DNA from: Streptomyces bungoensis
Lineage (GTDB): Bacteria; Actinomycetota; Actinomycetes; Streptomycetales; Streptomycetaceae
Assembly: GCF_001514215.1 (NCBI RefSeq)
Contig: NZ_KQ948871.1
Location: 102,138 to 166,137 of the forward strand
Reading direction: 5' to 3'
Length of the DNA: 64,000 bases
How positions within the stretch are numbered: the first letter of the stretch is position 1; each line of letters begins with the position of its first letter. The notes under the pieces were generated by a model. It was not told where the DNA came from and did no database searches. It saw nothing but the letters and a program-made list of their open reading frames with translations. Shown piece by piece: positions 17,559 through 25,212 of the stretch. The position numbers and the translations under genes were made by a program.

Positions 17559-17969
17559 TCAGACGCCGGTCTGCGGGGCGTACGTCCCGAAGCTCCACAC
17601 GTTGCCCTCGGTGTCCCGGGCCATGTAGTCCCGCGAGCCGTGGTCCTGGTCCGTCGGGGGCATCAGGATCTCCACGCCGTGCTCCACGGCCCGCTGGTGG
17701 TGGGCGTCGACGTCGTCCACGGCGACGTACACCCCCGCGGGCCCCGCGTCCTTCATCACCGCGTCGAAGAGCCCGCCGCGCCCCCTGGACCCGATCATCA
17801 CCGCCCCGCCGCCCTGCACGAGCTCGGCGTGCAGCACCATGCCGCCCTCCGTCTCGTACACCGACAGCTCGGTGAAGCCGAGACCCTCCGTGAGCTGCCG
17901 GATCGCCGCCTTCGCGTCCGCGTACAGCAGCGTGGGGAACACGCCCGGCCGTCCACCCGTACCTGCCAT
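17559..17969 (-). CDS. VOC-family (glyoxalase/bleomycin-resistance fold) protein
   Basis: A 136-residue protein with the two beta-alpha-beta-beta-beta modules of the vicinal-oxygen-chelate fold: VFPTLLYADAKAAI at the start, GVYVAVDDVDAH in the middle and RDTEGNVWSFGTY at the end. The last segment carries the usual metal- or substrate-site pattern. Members include glyoxalases, dioxygenases and drug-binding proteins; the pattern here does not distinguish them. The ATG has a GGGAG site eight bases upstream. Confidence 0.82.
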   Translation of the reverse strand: MAGTGGRPGVFPTLLYADAKAAIRQLTEGLGFTELSVYETEGGMVLHAELVQGGGAVMIGSRGRGGLFDAVMKDAGPAGVYVAVDDVDAHHQRAVEHGVEILMPPTDQDHGSRDYMARDTEGNVWSFGTYAPQTGV

Positions 17970-18096
17970 GCCGATCACTCCCTCGTGTGCCGGTTCCGCC
18001 GGACCCCCGAGTCTTCCAGCCGCCACCGACAACGCCCCGCCCCCGACGCCCCGCCCCCGGACACGCGGACGGGGAAAACCGCTTGCACGGCCCCGT

Positions 18097-18102
18097 TAGA
18101 CT
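18097..18102 (+). promoter_or_regulatory. Minus-10 element placing the transcript start at a small ORF
   Basis: TAGACT is followed by exactly seven bases and then ATG, the spacing typical of leaderless actinobacterial transcripts. No good minus-35 for a housekeeping sigma factor lies at 17-18 bp. An alternative reading is an ECF-type promoter, GGGAAA with CGTT 16 bases on, covering the same stretch. Confidence 0.45.
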
Positions 18103-18109
18103 GGTCCCC

Positions 18110-18133
18110 ATGGCCATTCTCCTCGCGCATTAG
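18110..18133 (+). CDS. Seven-residue upstream ORF (MAILLAH) before the ABC-F gene
   Basis: ATG at 18110 opens a 7-codon frame ending in TAG, 58 bases before the ABC-F GTG start. It would be the very first codon of the transcript if the minus-10 at 18097 is used. Short leader ORFs before ABC-F genes are known in antibiotic-responsive ribosomal attenuation in other bacteria; that comparison is inference here. Confidence 0.38.
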   Translation: MAILLAH

Positions 18134-18191
18134 ACGGCGGGAACGTCCGCAGCCGCCCACCGCCAATCCCAGTACGCCCTGGAGTCTGTCC

Positions 18192-19790
18192 GTGATCACC
18201 GCCTCCGGTATCGAGCTGCGCGCCGGTGCGCGCGTCCTCATCGAGAACGCCACCTTCCGTGTCGCCAAGGGCGACCGCATCGGCCTCGTCGGCCGCAACG
18301 GCGCCGGCAAGACCACCCTCACCAAGTGCCTGGCCGGCGAGGGCATCCCGGCCGCCGGCCAGATCGCCCGCTCCGGCGAGGTCGGCTACCTCCCGCAGGA
18401 CCCCCGCACCGGCGACCTCGACGTCCTCGCCCGCGACCGCATCCTCTCCGCGCGCGGCCTCGACGTGCTGATCCGCAAGATGCGAGAGAACGAGCAGCGC
18501 ATCGCCAACGGCCAGGGCGCCACGCGTGAGAAGGCCCTCAGGCAGTACGAGCGCCAGGAGACGGAGTTCCTCACCAAGGGCGGCTACGCCGCCGAGGCCG
18601 AGGCCGCCACCATCGCCGCCGCGCTCAACCTGCCCGACCGGGTCCTCGGACAGCCGCTGCACACGCTCTCCGGTGGTCAGCGCCGCCGTATCGAGCTGGC
18701 CCGCATCCTGTTCTCGGACGCCGACACCCTGCTGCTGGACGAGCCGACCAACCACCTCGACGCGGACTCGATCACCTGGCTGCGCGACTACCTGAAGACG
18801 TACCGCGGCGGCTTCATCGTGATCTCCCACGACGTCGACCTGGTCGAGACGGTCGTCAACAAGGTCTTCTACCTGGATGCCAACCGCGCCCAGATCGACG
18901 TCTACAACATGGGCTGGAAGCTCTACCAGCAGCAGCGCGAGTCCGACGAGAAGCGCCGCAAGCGCGAGCGCGCCAACGCCGAGAAGAAGGCCGCCGCGCT
19001 CAACGCGCAGGCCGACAAGATGCGCGCCAAGGCCACCAAGACGGTCGCCGCGCAGAACATGGCCCGCCGGGCCGAGAAGCTGCTCTCCGGGCTCGACGAG
19101 GTCCGGATGTCCGACAAGGTCGCCAAGCTCCGCTTCCCCGAGCCCGCGCCCTGCGGCAAGACCCCGCTGATGGCCGAGGGCCTGTCGAAGTCGTACGGCT
19201 CGCTGGAGATCTTCACCGACGTCGACCTGGCCATCGACAAGGGCTCCCGGGTCGTCATCCTCGGCCTCAACGGCGCCGGCAAGACCACCCTGCTGCGCCT
19301 GCTGGGCGGCGTGGAGCAGCCGGACACCGGCCAGGTCGTCCCCGGCCACGGCCTCAAGCTCGGCTACTACGCCCAGGAGCACGAGACCCTGGACCCCGAG
19401 CGCACGGTCCTGGAGAACATGCGCTCGGCCGCGCCCGACCTGGACCTGGTCGAGGTCCGCAAGGTGCTCGGCTCGTTCCTGTTCTCCGGCGACGACGTCG
19501 ACAAGCCGGCCGGTGTCCTCTCCGGCGGCGAGAAGACCCGGCTCGCGCTCGCGACCCTGGTCGTCTCCTCCGCCAACGTCCTGCTGCTCGACGAGCCGAC
19601 CAACAACCTCGACCCCGCCAGCCGCGAGGAGATCCTCGGCGCCCTGCGCACCTACAAGGGCGCGGTCGTCCTCGTCACGCACGACGAGGGCGCCGTCGAG
19701 GCGCTCCAGCCGGAGCGGATCATCCTGCTGCCGGACGGCGTCGAGGACCTGTGGGGCTCCGACTACGCCGACCTCGTCGCCCTGGCTTGA
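18192..19790 (+). CDS. ABC-F family ATPase (translation factor or ribosome protection type)
   Basis: A 532-residue soluble protein with two ABC cassettes and no membrane segment. Walker A motifs are GRNGAGKTT and GLNGAGKTT, signatures LSGGQ and LSGGE, and Walker B regions are each followed by DEPTNHLD or DEPTNNLD. Between the cassettes is a long charged helical linker, the ABC-F P-site tRNA interaction motif. The two-cassette, soluble layout is diagnostic of ABC-F. It could be a housekeeping translation factor or a resistance protein. The GTG has a GGAG site 8 bases upstream, and a leaderless mini-ORF precedes it. Confidence 0.92.
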   Translation: MITASGIELRAGARVLIENATFRVAKGDRIGLVGRNGAGKTTLTKCLAGEGIPAAGQIARSGEVGYLPQDPRTGDLDVLARDRILSARGLDVLIRKMRENEQRIANGQGATREKALRQYERQETEFLTKGGYAAEAEAATIAAALNLPDRVLGQPLHTLSGGQRRRIELARILFSDADTLLLDEPTNHLDADSITWLRDYLKTYRGGFIVISHDVDLVETVVNKVFYLDANRAQIDVYNMGWKLYQQQRESDEKRRKRERANAEKKAAALNAQADKMRAKATKTVAAQNMARRAEKLLSGLDEVRMSDKVAKLRFPEPAPCGKTPLMAEGLSKSYGSLEIFTDVDLAIDKGSRVVILGLNGAGKTTLLRLLGGVEQPDTGQVVPGHGLKLGYYAQEHETLDPERTVLENMRSAAPDLDLVEVRKVLGSFLFSGDDVDKPAGVLSGGEKTRLALATLVVSSANVLLLDEPTNNLDPASREEILGALRTYKGAVVLVTHDEGAVEALQPERIILLPDGVEDLWGSDYADLVALA

Positions 19791-20086
19791 TCGAAAATCT
19801 GATCCACTGCGTATGGATCATTCGGCCGAGCCGTGATCCATCATCTGAGTGAGATCTCCTCGTATCGAGGTGTGTCCTACATCCATCCGCCGGCTGATCC
19901 CCCAGCATGCGGGGGGTCGGCCGACGCGCGCCTCTGACCTGGTACTTCGCGATTCCACCCGTTCGGCCCTGCGGACACGAGCCCCTGGAATACCGTCTTC
20001 CGCTTGTGGGGATCGGCTCCTGTCGTCACAACGATGTCTCACGGACCTTGCCGAATGGGTGGCCATCCCGCCCCGGAGGGGTGATC
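19789..20086. promoter_or_regulatory. GATC-rich leader in front of gbn
   Basis: Eight GATC tetramers occur in about 300 bp, at 19789, 19801, 19816, 19835, 19853, 19896, 20011 and 20083. Five of them fall within the first 68 bp. At about 72% G+C roughly one would be expected in this length. The downstream gene encodes the GATC-binding protein Gbn, so this may be an autoregulatory binding array. The stretch holds no other gene. Confidence 0.5.
19813..19841. terminator. Hairpin downstream of the ABC-F gene
   Basis: Perfect 8-bp arms ATGGATCA (19813-19820) and TGATCCAT (19834-19841) enclose a second small stem CGGC/GCCG. It starts 23 bp after the ABC-F stop and could be its terminator. Both arms also contain GATC, so a DNA operator is the alternative. 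Confidence 0.45.
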
Positions 20087-20125
20087 ATGAGGAGACCAGA
20101 GCGCACTTCCCATGAGGAGGCACGG

Positions 20126-20347
20126 GTGGCCGAGACTCTGAAGAAGGGCAGCCGGGTGACCGGCGCCGCGCGCGACAAGCTCGCGGCAGACCTGAAGAAG
20201 AAGTACGACTCCGGTGCGAGCATCCGGGCGCTGGCCGAGGAGACCGGCCGCTCGTATGGCTTCGTGCACCGGATGCTCAGTGAGTCGGGCGTCACGCTTC
20301 GTGGGCGTGGTGGAGCGACCCGGGGCAAGAAGGCCGCTACGTCCTGA
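20126..20347 (+). CDS. gbn: Gbn-like GATC-binding nucleoid-associated protein
   Basis: A 73-residue basic protein. A Lys-rich N-terminus (LKKGSRVTG) is followed by a helix-turn-helix (about 25-57, IRALAEETGRSYGFVHRML) and a basic tail (RGRGGATRGKKAATS). It matches the actinobacterial small DNA-binding protein I know as Gbn (SCO1839 in S. coelicolor), reported to bind GATC-containing sites genome-wide. The GTG at 20126 has a GAGGAGG site upstream. Its own upstream region is GATC-rich, which fits autoregulation. Confidence 0.88.
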   Translation: MAETLKKGSRVTGAARDKLAADLKKKYDSGASIRALAEETGRSYGFVHRMLSESGVTLRGRGGATRGKKAATS

Positions 20348-20476
20348 CTCCGGGCGGCCCATCGGCTTCGATGGTGGCCACCCGGTCGGCCTGGTGATCG
20401 GCCGGGTGGTTACTGTGCAGTCACTTAGCATGCCGGTACGGCACTGCGCACTGACCGCACCCATCGGAGGCGCCCC

Positions 20477-21280
20477 ATGGCTTCGCCCGACCAGGACCTC
20501 GCTCCTGTACTCGACAAGGACGGCGTACGGCTCACCGTCGACGACGCGCTCGCGACGGTGACGCTGGCCAACCCGGCCAAGCGCAACGCGCAGAGCCCCG
20601 CCCTCTGGCGGGCGCTCACCGAGGCCGGCCGGCTGCTGCCGGGCTCCGTCCGGGTCGTGGTGCTGCGCGGCGAGGGCAAGTCCTTCTCCGCCGGGCTGGA
20701 CCGGCAGATGTTCACTCCGGAGGGGATCCCGGGCGAGCCGACCTTCATCGACCTCGCGCGCCGTGACGACGCCGGGCTCGACGCGACCATCGCCGAATAC
20801 CAGGAGGCTTTCACCTGGTGGCGGCGCAACGACCTCGTGTCCATCGCCGCCGTCCAGGGACATGCTGTCGGTGCCGGTTTCCAGCTCGCGCTCGCCTGTG
20901 ACCTCCGGGTGGTCGCCGACGACGTGCAGTTCGCCATGCGCGAGACCAGCCTGGGCCTGGTCCCGGACCTGACCGGTACGCATCCGCTCGTCGGTCTCGT
21001 CGGATACGCCCGCGCGCTCGAGATGTGCGTGACCGGGCGGTTCGTCGGGGCCGAGGAGGCGGTGGGGTCCGGCCTGGCCAACCTCGCCGTGCCCGCCGGT
21101 GAACTCGACGCCGCCGTACGGGACCTGGCCGCCGCGATGCTGGCCGCGCCCCGCGACGCCGTGGTGGAGACCAAGGCGTTGCTGCGCGGCGCACAGGGCC
21201 GGGACTACGAGTCCCAGCGCGCCGCCGAGCGGGCCGCCCAGGCCCGGCGCCTGCGGGACCTGGCCGGCCTCGGCGAGTGA
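20477..21280 (+). CDS. Enoyl-CoA hydratase/isomerase (crotonase) family protein
   Basis: A 267-residue crotonase-fold enzyme with oxyanion-hole segments FSAGLD (near residue 75) and GHAVGAGF (near 130). Rat crotonase has two catalytic glutamates. Here the first position (GAGFQLALACD) is Gln, while the second (RETSLGLVP) is conserved Glu. This suggests an isomerase or another crotonase reaction rather than a standard hydratase. The substrate is unknown. The ATG has a GGAGG site. It converges on the SDR gene. Confidence 0.85.
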   Translation: MASPDQDLAPVLDKDGVRLTVDDALATVTLANPAKRNAQSPALWRALTEAGRLLPGSVRVVVLRGEGKSFSAGLDRQMFTPEGIPGEPTFIDLARRDDAGLDATIAEYQEAFTWWRRNDLVSIAAVQGHAVGAGFQLALACDLRVVADDVQFAMRETSLGLVPDLTGTHPLVGLVGYARALEMCVTGRFVGAEEAVGSGLANLAVPAGELDAAVRDLAAAMLAAPRDAVVETKALLRGAQGRDYESQRAAERAAQARRLRDLAGLGE

Positions 21281-21314
21281 CCCGCGGGCCGGGCACCGGC
21301 CACCGCACGGATCC

Positions 21315-21338
21315 GCCGGGCCGCCTGCGCGGCCCGGC
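21315..21338. terminator. Bidirectional hairpin between convergent genes
   Basis: Perfect 10-bp arms GCCGGGCCGC and GCGGCCCGGC around CTGC, centred in the 90-bp gap between the crotonase gene (plus) and the SDR gene (minus). Confidence 0.65.
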
Positions 21339-21370
21339 ACTCCCGTCGGGTGCGCGCGGGACCGGCCTCC

Positions 21371-22126
21371 TCAGAAGCCGTGCCGCATCCCGCCGTCCAC
21401 CGGCAGCATGATCCCCGTGAGGTAGGAAGCGGCCGGGGACAGCAGGAACGCCGCCACGCGCCCGAACTCCTCCGGCGTGCCGTAGCGCCGCAGGGGGATC
21501 CGCGACTCGTTGGCGGCGCGGGTGGCCTCCGGGTCCGCGGACAGGGAGTCCAGCTCGCGCACGCGGTCGGTGTCGATGCGGGACGGCAGCAGCCCCACGA
21601 CCCGGATCCCGCGCGGCCCCAGCTCGTCGGAGATCGACTTCGCGAACCCGGCGAGCCCCGGCCGCAGCCCGTTGGACAGCGTCAGGCCCGGGATCGGCTC
21701 GTGCACCGATCCGGACAGCACGAAGCCGATGACACCGCCCGCCTCCAGCTCGGCCGCCGCCGCGCGGGCGAGCCGTACCGCACCGAGGAACACCGACTCG
21801 AACGCGTCCCGCCACTGCTCGTCGGTGTTGTCGGCGACGAAACCGGGCGGCGGGCCGCCGACGCTGACGAGCACCCCGTGGAAGCCGCCGAAGTGCTCCC
21901 GTGCCGCCGCGACGAGCCGCTCGGGCGCCCCCGCCTCGGCGTTGTCCACGGCCACGCCCACCGCGTTCGGGCCCAGCTCGGCGGCCGCGTCGGCCACCCG
22001 CTGCTCGTCACGGCCGGTGACGACCACCTTCGCGCCGTCGGCGACGAGCTCCCGTGCCGCGGCGTTGCCCAGCCCGCGGGTGGCGCCCGTGACGACGTAC
22101 ACCCGGTCCTTCAGTCCAAGATCCAT
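21371..22126 (-). CDS. Atypical short-chain dehydrogenase/reductase lacking the catalytic Tyr/Lys
   Basis: A 251-residue Rossmann protein with the SDR cofactor loop TGATRGLG (about residues 15-22) and the C-terminal SYLTGIMLPVDGG. Where classical SDRs carry Tyr-x-x-x-Lys, this protein has Ser-Asn-Gly-Leu-Arg (LTLSNGLRPG), so the usual proton-relay residues are missing. It could be an SDR with a different mechanism, or a non-catalytic binding protein. The start at 22126 is preferred over the ATG at 22135 because AGGA lies 8 bases upstream. It follows the GH15 gene by 21 bp on the same strand and is probably co-transcribed. Confidence 0.85.
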   Translation of the reverse strand: MDLGLKDRVYVVTGATRGLGNAAARELVADGAKVVVTGRDEQRVADAAAELGPNAVGVAVDNAEAGAPERLVAAAREHFGGFHGVLVSVGGPPPGFVADNTDEQWRDAFESVFLGAVRLARAAAAELEAGGVIGFVLSGSVHEPIPGLTLSNGLRPGLAGFAKSISDELGPRGIRVVGLLPSRIDTDRVRELDSLSADPEATRAANESRIPLRRYGTPEEFGRVAAFLLSPAASYLTGIMLPVDGGMRHGF

Positions 22127-22147
22127 GGTTCCCATCCTGCCGTGCGG

Positions 22148-23944
22148 TCATCCGGCCGTGTCCCCGGCCCCCGGGTCCCCGAAGAGGATCATGGCGGTGT
22201 TCACGAGGGCGATGTGGCTGAAGGCCTGCGGGAAGTTGCCCAGCTGGCAGCCGCCCACCGGGTCGTACTCCTCGGCCAGCAGCCCGACGTCGTTGACGAG
22301 CCCCGCCAGCCGCTCGAACAGCTCCCGCGCCTCCTTGGCGCGGCCCGTCAGGTGCAGGGCGTCGGCCAGCCAGAACGAGCAGGCCAGGAAGACGCCCTCG
22401 CCGTCCGGCAGCCCGTCGACCGCCGAGCCCTCGGTGTCGTAGCGGCGCAGGAACCCGCCGTGGCCCAGGTCGTCGCGCAGGGCGTCGACCGTGCCCACCA
22501 CCCGCGGGTCGTCCGGGGGCAGGAAGCCCACCCGCGGAATGAGCAGCAGCGCCGCGTCCAGTTCCCGCGAACCGTAGTACTGCGTGAAGGTGTTCCGCTC
22601 GGGGTCGTACCCCTTCTCGCACACCTCCCGGTGCACCTCCTCGCGCAGCCGGCGCCAGCCCTCCAGGTCGCCCTTCAGGCCGGGGTGCTCCTCCAGGGTG
22701 CGCACGGCGCGGTCGGCGGCCACCCACACCATCACCTTCGAGTGGACGAACTGGCGCCGGCCGCCGCGCACCTCCCACAGCCCCTCGTCCGGCTGCCGCC
22801 ACTGCGCCTGGAGGAACTCCATCAGCGCGCACTGCAGCGCCCACATGTGCGGCCGGGACGGCAGCCCCGAGGCCCGGGCGAGTGCCAGCGAGTCCATCAC
22901 CTCGCCGTAGACGTCGAGCTGGAGCTGGTCCGCCGCGCCGTTGCCGGTGCGCACGGGCGTGGACCCGGCGAAGCCGGACAGCCAGGGCAGCTCGGTCTCC
23001 GACAGCCGCCGTTCACCCGCCACGCCGTACATGATCTGCAGGTCCGCCGGGTTGCCCGCCACCGCCCGCAGCAGCCAGTCGCGCCAGGCCGCGGCCTCCT
23101 CGTGGTAGCCCGCGGACAGCAGGGCGCCGAGGGTCAGGGTGGAGTCGCGCAGCCAGCAGTAGCGGTAGTCCCAGTTGCGCACGCCGCCGAGCTTCTCGGG
23201 CAGTGAGGTGGTCGGCGCGGCCACGATCCCGCCGGTCGGGGCGTAGGTGAGCGCCTTCAGGGTGATCAGGGACCTGACCACCGCGTCCCGGTGCGGACCG
23301 GCGTAGCGGCAGCGCGACGTCCAGCGCCGCCAGTCGGTGACGCTGCTGCTCAGCGCCTCGTAGGGGTCGACGAGCGGGGGACGCGGCTCGTGCGAGGGGT
23401 GCCAGGTGAGCACGAACGCGACCCGCTCGCCCTCGGCGACCGTGAACTCGGCGTGGGTGCCCATGTGCTCGCCCCAGGTGTGCACGGCCGGCTCGGAGCG
23501 CAGCCACGCCGAGTCCGGTCCGGCGACGGCCACCCGGTGACCGTCGGAGCGGCGCATCCAGGGGACGATCGAGCCGTAGTCGAAGCGCAGCCGCAGCGTG
23601 CTGCGGACGGTCACGCGCCCGCTGACGCCCTCCACGACGCGTACGACGTCGGGGGCGCGCTCGCGCTGCGGCATCAGGTCGGTCACCCGGACCGTGCCGT
23701 CGGCGGTCTCCCACTCGGTGTCCAGCACGAGGGTGCCGGGCCGGTAGGCGCGGCGGGTGGAGGTGTCCGCGCCCTTCGGCGCGATGCGCCAGTACCCGTT
23801 GTCCTCGTCGCCCAGGAGCCTCGCGAAGCAGGCGCCGGAGTCGAAGCGCGGCAGGCACAGCCAGTCGATCGAGCCGTCCCTGCCGACCAGGGCCGCGGTC
23901 TGTTCGTCGCCGATGAGGGCGTAGTCCTCGATGCGCGCGTTCAC
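22148..23944 (-). CDS. Glycoside hydrolase family 15 (trehalase/glucoamylase-like)
   Basis: About 598 residues with an N-terminal beta-sandwich beginning ARIEDYALIGDEQTAALV and a C-terminal (alpha/alpha)6 barrel. Barrel motifs are RNWDYRYCWLRDS near the middle and LAEEYDPVGGCQLGNFPQAF near the end, which carry the catalytic acids. No signal peptide is seen, so it acts in the cytoplasm. Actinobacterial relatives are trehalases, fitting turnover of the spore sugar trehalose, but maltooligosaccharide substrates are possible. The GTG at 23944 was chosen over a TTG at 23977 because homologues begin near this point and the TTG has no ribosome site. Confidence 0.88.
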   Translation of the reverse strand: MNARIEDYALIGDEQTAALVGRDGSIDWLCLPRFDSGACFARLLGDEDNGYWRIAPKGADTSTRRAYRPGTLVLDTEWETADGTVRVTDLMPQRERAPDVVRVVEGVSGRVTVRSTLRLRFDYGSIVPWMRRSDGHRVAVAGPDSAWLRSEPAVHTWGEHMGTHAEFTVAEGERVAFVLTWHPSHEPRPPLVDPYEALSSSVTDWRRWTSRCRYAGPHRDAVVRSLITLKALTYAPTGGIVAAPTTSLPEKLGGVRNWDYRYCWLRDSTLTLGALLSAGYHEEAAAWRDWLLRAVAGNPADLQIMYGVAGERRLSETELPWLSGFAGSTPVRTGNGAADQLQLDVYGEVMDSLALARASGLPSRPHMWALQCALMEFLQAQWRQPDEGLWEVRGGRRQFVHSKVMVWVAADRAVRTLEEHPGLKGDLEGWRRLREEVHREVCEKGYDPERNTFTQYYGSRELDAALLLIPRVGFLPPDDPRVVGTVDALRDDLGHGGFLRRYDTEGSAVDGLPDGEGVFLACSFWLADALHLTGRAKEARELFERLAGLVNDVGLLAEEYDPVGGCQLGNFPQAFSHIALVNTAMILFGDPGAGDTAG

Positions 23945-24027
23945 GGGGAGCGGTTTCCCTGCGGAAATGGGGGCCAATCAGGTGGTGCGCCGGGGGAGTG
24001 ACGCCGCGGCGGCCTGCCGCGGGGCGC

Positions 24028-24825
24028 TCAGACCGTGGCCGGTTCCGATTCCTCCGTCTCGTTCTCGGCCGTGGCCTCCTCCTGGTCGCGGATCTCGCGC
24101 CGCACCAGGAACCACCAGCCGACCGGGACGCCCGCGGCGAACAGCCACCACTGGATCATGTAGGCGTAGTTCAGCGGGGCGTCCTCGCTGCCGGGGTCGG
24201 AGATCTGCTCCGGGGAGCCCCCCTTGGGCGCGGGCGCCGTCTGCTGGATGTAGCCGCCGAGCACCTCCGCGCCGAGCCGCCGCGCCTCCTGAGCGCTGTT
24301 GATCAGCATGATCTGCCGGTCCGGGAGGCCCTTGATGTTCTTGATGCCGCTCGCGGCGGTGGTCTCGTCCGCCATCAGCCGCCCGCTGACGGTGGTCCGC
24401 CCGGCGGGCGGCGCGGGGATCTTCGGGAAGGCGGTCTGGGCGCCGTCCGCGGGGATCCAGCCCCGGTTGACGAGCAGCACCTTGCCGTCACTCAGCACGA
24501 ACGGGGTGAGGACGTGGAAACCGACCTCGCCGTCGGAGCCGGTCCGGCGCCGGACCACCACTTCGCGGGAGGTGTCGAAGGTGCCGGTCGCGGTGACCGT
24601 GCGGTACCTCTCGGTGCGGGTCACGGCGTGTCCGGGGGAGGTGAGGCGCTCCACCGGCACCGGCTTGGCGCGCAGTGCGGCCGAGACCAGGTTGTTCCGG
24701 GCGGTGCGCTCCTCGTACCGGTGCTGCTGCCAGAAGCCGAGCCTTATCATCGCCGGGATCAGTGCGATCGCGACGAGGGTGAGGATCACCCACTGGCGGG
24801 TCAGCAGGAAGCGGTAGCGGTGCAC
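24028..24825 (-). CDS. SURF1-family cytochrome oxidase assembly protein
   Basis: About 265 residues with one N-terminal (VILTLVAIALIPAMIRLGFW) and one C-terminal (YMIQWWLFAAGVPVGWWF) transmembrane helix, and between them a periplasmic-side domain containing LLVNRGWIP. This is the SURF1/SHY1 topology. These proteins assist heme a insertion into cytochrome c oxidase. The charged Glu-rich tail is cytoplasmic. I chose the GTG at 24825, which has GGAGG about 12 bases upstream, over an ATG at 24858 with no site. Confidence 0.88.
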   Translation of the reverse strand: MHRYRFLLTRQWVILTLVAIALIPAMIRLGFWQQHRYEERTARNNLVSAALRAKPVPVERLTSPGHAVTRTERYRTVTATGTFDTSREVVVRRRTGSDGEVGFHVLTPFVLSDGKVLLVNRGWIPADGAQTAFPKIPAPPAGRTTVSGRLMADETTAASGIKNIKGLPDRQIMLINSAQEARRLGAEVLGGYIQQTAPAPKGGSPEQISDPGSEDAPLNYAYMIQWWLFAAGVPVGWWFLVRREIRDQEEATAENETEESEPATV

Positions 24826-24874
24826 CCCACGACGGTACCTCCGGGCCGCGGGGTGCATTCAGGCGGGTACCGGG

Positions 24875-25108
24875 TCACACCCGGTCGACGATGCCCACCT
24901 TTCCCTCGGCGCGGGCGCAGTGGGCGCCGCAGTAGAACTTGCCGTCGGCCTCCACGCCCTGCCCGATGATCTGCACCCGGCAGTGCTCGCAGATCGGGGC
25001 CATGCGGTGGATCGCGCACGAGAAGCAGTCGAAGACGTGCACGGCTCCCTGTGCGTGGACCTCGAAGGTCATCCCGTAGTCATTGCCGCAAACTTCGCAT
25101 TTCGCCAT
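24875..25108 (-). CDS. Small Cys-rich zinc-ribbon-like protein
   Basis: A 77-residue protein with four Cys pairs: CEVC (4-7), CFSC (28-31), CEHC (40-43) and CGAHC (60-64), plus nearby His residues. It should bind two metal ions, most simply zinc. It resembles prokaryotic metallothionein-like or zinc-ribbon proteins of actinobacteria. It lies directly upstream of the SURF1 gene on the same strand and could share its transcript. The role is unknown. Confidence 0.75.
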   Translation of the reverse strand: MAKCEVCGNDYGMTFEVHAQGAVHVFDCFSCAIHRMAPICEHCRVQIIGQGVEADGKFYCGAHCARAEGKVGIVDRV

Positions 25109-25212
25109 GCGCCACAGGGTGAGCCGTCACCCGGGTCCGGGCGAGCGCGTGCCGGGCGAGTCGCGGGCCAATCACCCGGTCGTACGATCATCCCCCCGGC
25201 GGGTCGCCCGGG

